Assembly: GCA_002005325.1 (NCBI GenBank)
Contig: CP017315.1
Span: 496,001-560,000, forward strand
Source: Candidatus Tokpelaia hoelldoblerii
Lineage (GTDB): Bacteria > Pseudomonadota > Alphaproteobacteria > Rhizobiales > Rhizobiaceae
DNA: 64,000 bases
Direction of reading: 5' to 3'
In this document: piece by piece, positions 7,287-15,356 of the stretch
Position numbering within the stretch: position 1 is the stretch's first letter
Layout of the letters: every line of letters begins with the position of its first letter
The notes under the pieces: generated by a model
Told to the model about the DNA's origin: nothing
Seen by the model: the letters and a program-made list of their open reading frames with translations, nothing else
Databases searched by the model: none
Program-made: the position numbers and the translations under genes

Positions 7287-7988
7287 ATGCGCATCCTGCT
7301 GATTGAAGATGACAGTGCCACAGCACGCAGCATCGAACTGATGCTGAAGTCGGAAAGTTTCAACGTTTATACGACCGATCTGGGGGAAGAGGGTGTCGAT
7401 CTTGGCAAACTCTATGATTACGATATCATTTTGCTGGATTTGAACCTGCCTGATATGTCAGGGTTTGAAGTCTTGCGCAAGCTGCGTCTTGCCAAGATTG
7501 CAACGCCGATCCTTATCCTTTCCGGCATGGGCGGAACAGAAGACAAGGTACGCGGCTTTGGCTTTGGCGCTGATGACTATATGACCAAGCCTTTCCATAA
7601 GGATGAGCTGATTGCCCGTATTCATGCCATTGTACGCCGTTCCAAGGGGCATGCCCAATCGGTTATTTCCACCGGCGACCTGCTGGTGAATCTGGATGCC
7701 AAAACGGTGGAGATCGCCGGTCATCCAGTGCATTTGACCGGCAAGGAATATCAGATGATTGAATTGCTGTCACTGCGCAAGGGGACGACACTGACCAAGG
7801 AAATGTTCCTCAACCATCTTTATGGCGGTATGGACGAGCCGGAATTGAAGATTATCGACGTCTTTATCTGCAAGCTGCGCAAGAAGCTTGATGCTGTTTC
7901 CAACGGGCAGAACTATATTGAAACGGTCTGGGGGCGCGGTTATGTGCTGCGTGAACCGGTTGCCGAGGCCATGCGTGAAATCGCGTAA
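7287..7988 (+). CDS. ctrA: Cell-cycle response regulator CtrA
   Basis: CtrA is the essential OmpR-type master regulator of the alphaproteobacterial cell cycle. The 233-residue protein has a receiver domain (about 1-120) with the acidic pocket EDD near residue 8, phospho-acceptor Asp51 in ILLDLNLPDMSG, and KPF at the conserved lysine. The C-terminal winged helix (about 125-228) contains LTGKEYQMIELL and IIDVFICKLRKKL, then ETVWGRGYVL, the DNA-binding wing. It has the family's usual length and near-identical core. AAGGGAATAAAA precedes the ATG. Its partners SciP and ChpT are encoded within 4 kb, and a Rho-independent terminator follows. Confidence 0.97.
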   Translation: MRILLIEDDSATARSIELMLKSESFNVYTTDLGEEGVDLGKLYDYDIILLDLNLPDMSGFEVLRKLRLAKIATPILILSGMGGTEDKVRGFGFGADDYMTKPFHKDELIARIHAIVRRSKGHAQSVISTGDLLVNLDAKTVEIAGHPVHLTGKEYQMIELLSLRKGTTLTKEMFLNHLYGGMDEPELKIIDVFICKLRKKLDAVSNGQNYIETVWGRGYVLREPVAEAMREIA

Positions 7989-8043
7989 GGCAACGGTTTC
8001 AGATAAGATAGCTGCGTATTTGCCAGAAATATGGCTGTTTTTT

Positions 8044-8069
8044 AAAACCCCGCACTTTGCGGGGTTTTT
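8044..8069 (+). terminator. Rho-independent terminator after ctrA
   Basis: AAAACCCCGC, loop ACTTT, GCGGGGTTTTT: a 10-base stem with a T run, 55 bases after the ctrA stop codon. Confidence 0.92.
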
Positions 8070-8150
8070 GTTGACATATAAAGAATTGTTTGTTGTTTTT
8101 CCGGTCGGATTGAGACAGGATGCAACTGTGAATTTTACTGGAGGAAAACC

Positions 8151-9587
8151 ATGTTGGAACAGAAGTCTTTTTATATTGATGGCGCGTGGGCCGCACCGTC
8201 CCGCCCGCATGACTATGCGGTGATTGATCCTTCAACCGAGGAAACCTGCGCCGTTATCAGTCTTGGTAATGATGAGGATGCTGACAAGGCCGTGGCGGCG
8301 GCGCAGCGCGCCTTTGCCGGCTGGGCAGCGACAAAACCGGCTGAACGCCTGCAACTGGTTGAACGTATTCTGGAAATATACCAGCGCCGCGCGCCGGAAA
8401 TGGCCAGGGCGATCAGCATGGAAATGGGCGCGCCGATTGATATGGCGCTTGAGGAACAGGTGGCGGCCGGCGCGGAACATATCAGCAATTTCATCACGGT
8501 GTTTAAAAATTTCAAGTTTTTGCGCCCATTGGGGGCGCACGCGCCGCAGGACCGCATTTTGATGATGCCGATTGGCGTTGTCGGGCTGATCACCCCGTGG
8601 AACTGGCCGATGAATCAGGTGACGCTGAAGGTTATTCCCGCGCTGCTGGCCGGTTGCACAATGGTGCTGAAGCCGTCTGAAATTGCGCCTCTGTCTTCCA
8701 TGCTGTTTGCGGAATATATGGAAGAGGCCGGTGTGCCCAGAGGGGTGTTCAATCTGGTCAATGGCGATGGTGCCGGTGTGGGCACGCGGTTATCCTCCCA
8801 CCCTGATATTGAAATGATCAGCTTTACCGGTTCAACCCGTGCCGGCACGGCGATTTCCAAGGCGGCCGCCGAAACGCTCAAACGTGTGGTGTGTGAACTG
8901 GGCGGCAAGGGGGCGAACCTGATTTTTGCCGATGCTGACGACAAGGCGGTTGAACGCGGTGTTCTGCACTGCTTCAACAATACAGGCCAGAGCTGCAATG
9001 CGCCGACCCGGATGCTGGTTGAACGTTCCCGCTATGAAAGTGCGGTGCGTGAGGCGGCGGAAATTGCCGGAACGGTAAAAGTCGCTTCTGCCCATAAAAG
9101 CGGCGACCATATCGGCCCGCTGGTCTCAAAAGCGCAGTTTGACAAGGTGCAGGGGTTGATACAGAAAGGTATTGACGAGGGTGCGCGGCTGGTGGCGGGC
9201 GGCCCTGGCTTGCCGGAAGGCGTTAACAAGGGATATTTTGTCCGTCCGACGGTATTTGCCGATGTCAATAATCAGATGACCATCGCGCGTGAGGAAATTT
9301 TCGGCCCCGTGCTTTCCATTCTGCCGTTTGATACGGAAGAGGAAGCGCTGGCCATTGCCAATGACACGCCTTACGGCCTGACGGATTATGTCCAGTCCGG
9401 CGATAAAACCCGCTGCAACCGGCTTGCCGCACAATTGCAGGCCGGCATGGTCGAGATGAATGGCAAAAGCCGCAGTGCCGGTGCGCCGTTTGGCGGTGTC
9501 AAGGCGTCGGGCCGGGCGCGTGAAGGCGGTGTCTGGGGCATTGAGGAATTTCTCGAAGCCAAGGCTATTGCCGGCTGGGAAGAATAA
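8151..9587 (+). CDS. NAD(P)-dependent aldehyde dehydrogenase family protein
   Basis: A 478-residue aldehyde dehydrogenase that should oxidise an aldehyde to the acid. It has the nucleotide-binding fold with ITPWNWPMNQ and SFTGSTRAGTAI, the catalytic glutamate in ELGGKGANL (about residue 249) and the catalytic cysteine in NTGQSCNAPTRM (about residue 283), and the late motif EEIFGPVLSILPF. GGAGGAAAACC is a strong ribosome site before the ATG. Relatives act on many aldehydes; the substrate is not readable from sequence. It separates ctrA from chpT, which are adjacent in Brucella as I recall, so it may be an insertion in this lineage. Confidence 0.9.
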   Translation: MLEQKSFYIDGAWAAPSRPHDYAVIDPSTEETCAVISLGNDEDADKAVAAAQRAFAGWAATKPAERLQLVERILEIYQRRAPEMARAISMEMGAPIDMALEEQVAAGAEHISNFITVFKNFKFLRPLGAHAPQDRILMMPIGVVGLITPWNWPMNQVTLKVIPALLAGCTMVLKPSEIAPLSSMLFAEYMEEAGVPRGVFNLVNGDGAGVGTRLSSHPDIEMISFTGSTRAGTAISKAAAETLKRVVCELGGKGANLIFADADDKAVERGVLHCFNNTGQSCNAPTRMLVERSRYESAVREAAEIAGTVKVASAHKSGDHIGPLVSKAQFDKVQGLIQKGIDEGARLVAGGPGLPEGVNKGYFVRPTVFADVNNQMTIAREEIFGPVLSILPFDTEEEALAIANDTPYGLTDYVQSGDKTRCNRLAAQLQAGMVEMNGKSRSAGAPFGGVKASGRAREGGVWGIEEFLEAKAIAGWEE

Positions 9588-9607
9588 GCCGGCCGGCCCT
9601 TTCCCTC

Positions 9608-10237
9608 TTACCCGGCGGTAAAGGTGATGTCCGCCTCCGTGGCGATCATGTCAACAGGCATTTGCGCCATGTCGGCAAGCAGCAGCGTGTAATAGGCCTG
9701 TATGCTGTGGGCATCAACCGGTTCTGCCGGTGTCTGGCCGCTATGGTATTCGGCAAATTTGGGCGGTACGCGCAGCATTTTGCCATGACAGACAAAATGG
9801 AAGGTGGATTTTTCACCTTCCCGGCGGATCGTCAGGTGAATTGTGCCGCCGCGCGGCAGGCTGGCATTGGCGACAAGCAGCAGGTTCAGCAGCAGTTTGA
9901 CCTCGTTTTTCGGCAGCAGCAGGTGTTCGCCTTCCCAGATGAGCCTGGTTTTTTCGTTCGCCATATATTTTTGTGCGATTTGCACGGCGTCATTGGTATC
10001 AAGCTGGCTGCTGGCCGCACCGGAGGCGCCAAAGGCAATACGGGCAAATTGCAGCCGTGCCGAAGCGTTAACCGCTGACATACGGATCAGGTCTAGGGCA
10101 TCGGCTTCTGCTCCTGCCTCATCATAAAGTTCCAGCGCATTGTTGATGGCGCCCACCGGCGAAATCAGGTCGTGGCAGATACGGCTGCTGAGCAGGGCGG
10201 CAAGATCGGTGGCGGAAAGGGAACAGGCAAGCGGCAT
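9608..10237 (-). CDS. chpT: Histidine phosphotransferase ChpT
   Basis: ChpT relays phosphate from the hybrid kinase CckA to CtrA and CpdR. The 209-residue protein has the phospho-acceptor histidine at position 22 in SRICHDLISPVGAINNALEL, followed by a two-helix dimerisation hairpin and a degenerate ATPase-like domain (residues about 75-205) that lacks a functional ATP site. The start at 10237 has CCGGAG about 8 bases upstream. It lies 1.6 kb from its target ctrA and is divergent from eipA, with a CtrA half-site between them. Confidence 0.93.
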   Translation of the reverse strand: MPLACSLSATDLAALLSSRICHDLISPVGAINNALELYDEAGAEADALDLIRMSAVNASARLQFARIAFGASGAASSQLDTNDAVQIAQKYMANEKTRLIWEGEHLLLPKNEVKLLLNLLLVANASLPRGGTIHLTIRREGEKSTFHFVCHGKMLRVPPKFAEYHSGQTPAEPVDAHSIQAYYTLLLADMAQMPVDMIATEADITFTAG

Positions 10238-10322
10238 GATAAACTCCGGTTATTGGTGTCATGATTTCAGCTATGCAGAAAAATATCCGTTTTTCAAACA
10301 GCTTTAACAATTTGAACAGATT

Positions 10323-10330
10323 TTAACCAT
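10323..10330 (+). promoter_or_regulatory. CtrA-type half-site between chpT and eipA
   Basis: TTAACCAT, identical to the site at 7099 before ctrA, lies in the 164-base divergent spacer, 72 bases before the eipA start. In Brucella abortus eipA is reported as a direct CtrA target, which fits this position. Confidence 0.5.
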
Positions 10331-10401
10331 AAAGTATGACCTAAAGGTGGATATCTGCCCCTTGATTTTAAACCTGATGATCAGGAACAGAGGAAAAATT
10401 C

Positions 10402-11040
10402 ATGTCTGTGTCACTCAAGCCCTTGGTTTATAAAATGATTGCTGTGCTCATGCGCGGTGCATTGTGTCTGTTTGTGGCGTCTGCAGCAATTGCCGGCGCG
10501 AGCGCGCAGAATAACAATTCGGCGGCAAAAACCATTGAAAAACGCTATAGCATGAATGAGATTGTCAATTCCGGCCATCATTTTTTCGGTGATACATCCG
10601 GCGGGCTGGCAAAGGCAGTGGAGACAATTTTCAAACGTTACGGCCAGCCGGTTGCCTATATTACCGGCGAGGAAGGTTCGGGCGCTTTTGTCGGCGGGCT
10701 CACTTATGGCGAAGGCAGCCTTTATACAAAAGACGCCGGGATCTATAAGATTTTCTGGCAGGGGCCGTCTTTCGGGCTGGACTTTGGCGGGCAGGGTTCG
10801 CGGGCGATGATTCTGGTCTATAATCTTGACAATGTCAGCAATATGTTCGGCCGTTATGGCGGTGTTGCCGGTTCGGCCTATCTGGTGGCCGGTGTCGGCT
10901 TTAACGTGCTGCAACGCACCAACAAGGCGACCGGCAAGAGGATTTTGCTGGTGCCGGTGCGCACCGGTGTCGGCGCCCGGCTTGGCATCAATTTCGGTTA
11001 TCTGAAAATGACAACCCGCCCGACGTGGAATCCGTTTTAG
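10402..11040 (+). CDS. eipA: Periplasmic envelope integrity protein EipA (DUF1134)
   Basis: A 212-residue exported protein of the DUF1134 family. EipA of Brucella is a small periplasmic beta-barrel-like protein needed for envelope stress resistance and virulence; its biochemical activity is unknown. The signal peptide covers about residues 1-36 with hydrophobic core ALCLFVASAAIAG and cleavage after ASAQ or nearby. The mature part shows the glycine-rich family signature: GEEGSGAFVGGLTYGEG, WQGPSFGLDFGGQGSRAM and VGARLGINFGYLKM. AGAGGAAAAATTC is a good ribosome site. Location next to chpT and ctrA matches the Brucella gene order. Confidence 0.9.
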   Translation: MSVSLKPLVYKMIAVLMRGALCLFVASAAIAGASAQNNNSAAKTIEKRYSMNEIVNSGHHFFGDTSGGLAKAVETIFKRYGQPVAYITGEEGSGAFVGGLTYGEGSLYTKDAGIYKIFWQGPSFGLDFGGQGSRAMILVYNLDNVSNMFGRYGGVAGSAYLVAGVGFNVLQRTNKATGKRILLVPVRTGVGARLGINFGYLKMTTRPTWNPF

Positions 11041-11212
11041 GCGAACGACGGAACAGACAATGCAGTGGCTGAAACCACAAATGGCCTGACAGGATATGGG
11101 AAGGCCAGCGGCAGCGTTTTATAATTTTTGTCTGCCGGTGGCTTCACACTTTTGCAAAGTCGCATATTTAAAACATGGCCGTTGCCGGAAATTGCTTGTA
11201 GGATGCACTGTT

Positions 11213-11869
11213 ATGATGATTGTCCAGTCCATTTTGTTTTTTGTGCTCGGAGGTGCTGTCGCGGCGTTTATCATGGCGTTGTTTGCGCCGGTTGTGTGGC
11301 AGCGCGCGGTTTTCCTTGCCCGTAAGGCGGTGCATTCGGAAATGCCGCTTTCCCTGATGGAAGTTGAGGCTGACCGTGATTTTCTGCGCGTGCAGCATAC
11401 AGTTGCCTTGTCCCGTCTTGAACAGAAACTGCAAAGCGAGCGTGAAGACCATTTTGGGCGGCGGCTGGCGCTTGATCATGCGCATGAGCAGATTCAGGCT
11501 CTTTCCGAATTTGAACCGCTTTATAATGATGTGAGCAATCAGCTTGATGCATCCGGGCAGCATGTTGAAAAGTTGCAGGGCAAGCTTGCCGAACGGGAGC
11601 AGGATATTGAAAAGCTGCTGGTGGTTAAGTCAGAAAACAGCCAGTTGCAAAAGCTGGTACGCCAGCAGGAGCGTGTGATTGCCCGCCTTGAAAAGCAGAA
11701 TGAAAGATTGCAGGCGCGCAATGGCGGCGGCAGCGGCAAGGTTAAACCGGCAGTGGCATCTTCATTGCGCAAGGAGATCAAAGCGCTGGCGGCAAGCGTT
11801 GTTGCGCGGACGGATGGTGGAGACGGGAAAAAGACGCAGCGCAAGCGGGTAAGCAAAAAAAAGCGCTGA
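11213..11869 (+). CDS. Single-pass membrane protein with long coiled coil, unknown function
   Basis: I do not recognise a named family. From the ATG at 11213 (AGGA 9 bases upstream) the 218-residue protein has one N-terminal membrane helix (SILFFVLGGAVAAFIMALFA, residues about 5-25). A cytoplasmic-looking charged region of heptad character follows (about 45-165), rich in Leu, Glu, Lys and Gln. The tail is basic, ending KTQRKRVSKKKR. The frame is open upstream to 11096, but those codons include no good start. It follows eipA by 170 bases. The stop codon lies inside the terminator hairpin. It could tether or organise an envelope or DNA partner, but nothing shows which. Confidence 0.72.
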   Translation: MMIVQSILFFVLGGAVAAFIMALFAPVVWQRAVFLARKAVHSEMPLSLMEVEADRDFLRVQHTVALSRLEQKLQSEREDHFGRRLALDHAHEQIQALSEFEPLYNDVSNQLDASGQHVEKLQGKLAEREQDIEKLLVVKSENSQLQKLVRQQERVIARLEKQNERLQARNGGGSGKVKPAVASSLRKEIKALAASVVARTDGGDGKKTQRKRVSKKKR

Positions 11870-11882
11870 CAAGCGCTTTTTT
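11855..11882 (+). terminator. Rho-independent terminator overlapping the stop codon
   Basis: AAAAAGCGCT, loop GACA, AGCGCTTTTTT. The TGA stop of the coiled-coil gene (11867-11869) is part of the loop, so the Lys-rich C-terminus and the terminator share the same bases. Confidence 0.85.
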
Positions 11883-11956
11883 GATTTTTATTCAGGCTAT
11901 ACTTTGCTATTGACTGAACGGAATATCCAAACCGGTCAAAAGGAGAATATTGTCCG

Positions 11957-13246
11957 ATGTTTGAGAAGATTTTTGCTCTGCGTCACTATGGCACCGATCC
12001 GCGCACTGAAATTGTTGCCGGCCTGACAACTTTTCTGACCATGTCCTATATTCTCGCTGTCAACCCGACCATTCTTGCGGCAGCGCATATGGATAAGGGG
12101 GCAGTGTTTGTCGCTACCTGTGTTGCGGCGATTATCGGTTCGCTGATTATGGCTTTTGTCGCCAACTGGCCGGTCGGCATGGCGCCCGGCATGGGGTTGA
12201 ATGCCTTTTTTGCCTATACGGTTGTGTTGAATTATGGCTATACATGGCAGGAAGCGCTGGGGGCGGTGTTTATCTCTGGCCTGGTGTTTCTGCTGCTGAC
12301 GGCGACCGGCGTGCGCAAATGGCTGGTGGCGGGTGTGCCGCAATCCCTGCGCAGCGCCATTGCCGCCGGTGTCGGGATGTTTTTAAGCATTGTCGCACTG
12401 GAAGGTTCGGGTATCATTGTTGCCAATAGCGCGACCCTGGTCGGGCTTGGCTCGCTGACGCAAGCCGCGCCACTGTTAACGATTATCGGCTTTTTTCTGA
12501 TTGTGGCGCTGGATTTGTGGAATGTGCGCGGCGGGGTTCTTATCGGCATTCTCACCATTACGGTGGCCTCGTTTTTTCTTGGTCTTAATTCAGTTCCGGA
12601 CAGGATTGTCTCTTTGCCGCCTTCTCTTTCATCAACATTTATGCAGATGGATCTTGCCGGTGTTTTCAAAAAAGGCTTGTTTCACGTGCTGCTGGTGTTT
12701 GTGCTGGTAGAAATTTTTGACGCGACCGGCACCTTGATCGGTGTGGGAAAACGCGCAGGCTTGTTGACAGGCGACAGGGAGAAGGGCCTTGACAAGGCAT
12801 TGTTTGCTGACAGTACGGCGATTGTCGCCGGTGCGGTGATCGGCACAAGCAGCACGACTGCCTATGTGGAAAGCGTATCAGGCGCGGCCGTGGGCGGGCG
12901 CACCGGCATGACGGCGCTGGTGGTGGCGGCCATGTTTGGGCTGGCGCTGTTTTTCTCTCCCCTCATGCTGGCGGTGCCGCCTTATGCCACAGCGCCGGCG
13001 CTGCTTTTTGTCGCCTGCCTGATGATGCGGGAATTTGCGGAGATTGCCTGGGATGATCTGACAGACGCTGCCCCTGCTGTCCTGACAGCCATCATGATGC
13101 CGCTTACCTATTCTATCGCCAGCGGTTTGGCGTTTGGCTTTATCAGCTATGCGGTGCTCAAAACGTTAAATGGCCGCTGGCGTGAGGTGCATCTGGCGAC
13201 ATGGGTGATTGTTGCCCTGTTTATCCTGCGCTTTGTGATTGGATAA
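11957..13246 (+). CDS. NCS2-family purine permease (AzgA-like)
   Basis: A 429-residue inner-membrane transporter of the AzgA branch of nucleobase-cation symporters, which take up adenine, guanine or hypoxanthine. About 12-14 hydrophobic segments are seen. Family signatures include TEIVAGLTTFLTMSYILAVN near the N-terminus, PGMGLNAFFAYTVV, VEIFDATGTLIGVG and GAVIGTSSTTAYVESVSGAA. AAAAGGAGAA precedes the start. The gene stands alone; I see no purine riboswitch in the short leader. It converges with the membrane-protein gene that ends at 13257, with no clear hairpin between them. Confidence 0.92.
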   Translation: MFEKIFALRHYGTDPRTEIVAGLTTFLTMSYILAVNPTILAAAHMDKGAVFVATCVAAIIGSLIMAFVANWPVGMAPGMGLNAFFAYTVVLNYGYTWQEALGAVFISGLVFLLLTATGVRKWLVAGVPQSLRSAIAAGVGMFLSIVALEGSGIIVANSATLVGLGSLTQAAPLLTIIGFFLIVALDLWNVRGGVLIGILTITVASFFLGLNSVPDRIVSLPPSLSSTFMQMDLAGVFKKGLFHVLLVFVLVEIFDATGTLIGVGKRAGLLTGDREKGLDKALFADSTAIVAGAVIGTSSTTAYVESVSGAAVGGRTGMTALVVAAMFGLALFFSPLMLAVPPYATAPALLFVACLMMREFAEIAWDDLTDAAPAVLTAIMMPLTYSIASGLAFGFISYAVLKTLNGRWREVHLATWVIVALFILRFVIG

Positions 13247-13256
13247 ACATATTCCC

Positions 13257-15350
13257 TTAGCGCTTTCCCTCACGCCACCATGTGGCGGCGAAGAGCAATA
13301 ACCCTGCCAATAAAAGTGCGAGGCCGGAAACAAGCGGTGTGCGGTCGAGCGTGACAAGGCGGGTGTCGCTTGTTTCGCGCAGAACAAGGGTGCGTTTGCT
13401 GCTTCTGTCCGCCTGCGGGTTCCGGCTCACGGTGATGGTGCCGATATCAATGGTGTCACCCGGTTTTTCATGCAGGCGCAGCACATGGCCGCCGGTTGGT
13501 GCGGCAACTGCGTCCAGCCGTTCGGTGGTCGAGATAATATCGCCATATTCCGGTGCGTCCAGTGTGCCGATATGGGCGACAGCCGTTTTGCCGTCATGGC
13601 TGACGCGGATAAGGCCGTTTTCATCACTTTGCAAGGTGGCGGTGAAAAGCCCCGCCCCGTCCGCTGTCAACGGCAGGTCAACGGTTTTACCCGAGGGCAG
13701 TTCAATGCGGGCGGGCTCCACCTTGTCTTTCATGCTCTGGCGGCGGATTGTCAACTGATGGCCCTTTGTCTCGGCAAACAGCGCTTCTTCTTCCAGTTCC
13801 GGCTCTTTCATCAGCCAGTGCGCCATGCGCCGGTAAAGGCCGGCATAAGGGCCGCCGCCCTCGTAGCCGCGCGCCCACAGCCAGCCCTGATCGGATAACA
13901 GCATGCCGACACGTCCCTTGCCGGTGTGCGAAAGCAGCAGCAAAGGCGCGCCGTTTTCCCCCGTCATCAGCATTGCCGTTTCGCGTGTCGGCTTGACGGG
14001 GATTTGCCGCAGCCAGCGCCCCCAGCGCGGCGGGGTGGTGTCAGCGCCGTCAAGCGCGCGGGTGACAGGGTGTTTACGCCCCTGCTCCGTCAATTGCGGC
14101 AGAAAAGGCTTTTCAATAATGCCGCCGGTCGGCTGAGCAGGCAGGACGCTGACAAGCGGCGTTGCCGCCAGCGTCCCCGCCCCGGCACATTCCGGCCCTG
14201 TCGCCATCAACAGGGCACCGCCGTTTTTAACATATTGGGCGATATAATCATAATAAAGCAGCGGCAGCACGTTATAGTGCTGGTAACGGTCGAAAATCAC
14301 CAGATCAAAATCATGGATTTTATCGACAAACAGTTCTGTTGTCGGAAAGACAATCAGCGATAGCTGATTGATCGGTGTGTTGTCGTGCTTTTCCGGCGGG
14401 CGCAGGATGGTGAAATGGACAAGGTCAACGCCGGTATCGCTTTTCAGCAGGTCACGCCAGGCGCGCAGGCCGTTATGCGGCTCGCCTGAAATCAGCAGCA
14501 CGTTCAGATTTTCGCGGATGCCGTCCACCACAATGGCTGTGCGGTTGTTGGCGGCGGTCATCTCACCTTCCACCGGCGCGGCCGCCAGTTCGACAATATT
14601 TTTACCGGCATGGGGCAGGGTAATCGTAAAAGGGAATGGCAGGCCGGGCGTGACATCATAACCGGTTGTTGCTTCACCATTGACAATAACCTGCACGCGG
14701 GCGGTTTGTCCGGCCCGGGCGGCCGGCATGGGGCCATGGTCCTCAACCATCATGGAAAGCGCCAGTTCCTTGCCGACAATGCCGAAGCGCGGCGCTTCGG
14801 CAAAGCGGAACCGCCGGTCATATTCATCCTTCCCGCCGCTGATCAGCGCGTTGACAGGCGCGGGAAAGCTTGTTTCCTGCGGTATGTCATGCACCTGCCC
14901 GTCAGTGATGAACACCGCACCGGCAATGCGTGAGGGCGGCACATCGCCAAGCGCCTGATCAAGCGCCATGAACAGCCGTGTGGAGGGGTTTGCTTCTCTT
15001 CCGTCCGGTTTGGCTGCTTCAACAATGCGTGTTTCAAATTGCGGCCAGGATTTCAGTTTTTCCTGCAGGGCGGTGAGCGCCGCGTCCGTGTCGCGGGTTC
15101 TGTTGCCGAATGTCTGGCTCTGGCTGCGGTCAACCACAATGCCCACAGTGGCGGTGAGCGGCGCGCGCTGTTCATGCACAATAACAGGGTTGAGGAAGGC
15201 GGCCAGAAACAGGCCGAGAAGCGCAAGCCGCAACAGGCTGCCGCGGCGCAGGCTGGCAAGGCCGAAAAACACGATGAATGCCGGTATGGCAAAGACTGCC
15301 GCCAGCCACAGCAGGGGCAAAAACGGTTCAAAAGACAGGGAAACATTCAT
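13257..15350 (-). CDS. Large membrane-anchored protein of the MoxR/DUF58 module
   Basis: A 697-residue protein with two N-terminal membrane helices (PLLWLAAVFAIPAFIVFFG and LLRLALLGLFLAAFL) and one at the C-terminus (VSGLALLLAGLLLFAATWW). The exported part begins with a von Willebrand factor A-like strand (ATVGIVVDRSQSQTF) and later has a class I glutamine-amidotransferase-like fold (LLMATGPECAGAGTLAATP) without an obvious catalytic triad. It is the last gene of the four-gene operon that starts at 20046, 6 bases after the DUF4159 gene. Such modules are common in Hyphomicrobiales; by analogy with Bat/MoxR systems they may act in envelope assembly or stress. The precise role is unknown. Confidence 0.8.
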   Translation of the reverse strand: MNVSLSFEPFLPLLWLAAVFAIPAFIVFFGLASLRRGSLLRLALLGLFLAAFLNPVIVHEQRAPLTATVGIVVDRSQSQTFGNRTRDTDAALTALQEKLKSWPQFETRIVEAAKPDGREANPSTRLFMALDQALGDVPPSRIAGAVFITDGQVHDIPQETSFPAPVNALISGGKDEYDRRFRFAEAPRFGIVGKELALSMMVEDHGPMPAARAGQTARVQVIVNGEATTGYDVTPGLPFPFTITLPHAGKNIVELAAAPVEGEMTAANNRTAIVVDGIRENLNVLLISGEPHNGLRAWRDLLKSDTGVDLVHFTILRPPEKHDNTPINQLSLIVFPTTELFVDKIHDFDLVIFDRYQHYNVLPLLYYDYIAQYVKNGGALLMATGPECAGAGTLAATPLVSVLPAQPTGGIIEKPFLPQLTEQGRKHPVTRALDGADTTPPRWGRWLRQIPVKPTRETAMLMTGENGAPLLLLSHTGKGRVGMLLSDQGWLWARGYEGGGPYAGLYRRMAHWLMKEPELEEEALFAETKGHQLTIRRQSMKDKVEPARIELPSGKTVDLPLTADGAGLFTATLQSDENGLIRVSHDGKTAVAHIGTLDAPEYGDIISTTERLDAVAAPTGGHVLRLHEKPGDTIDIGTITVSRNPQADRSSKRTLVLRETSDTRLVTLDRTPLVSGLALLLAGLLLFAATWWREGKR

Positions 15351-15356
15351 GACATT

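Noticed and set aside
11883..11956. Purine riboswitch before the purine permease
   Set aside because: The leader is only about 75 bases and does not show the three-way junction sequence of the family.
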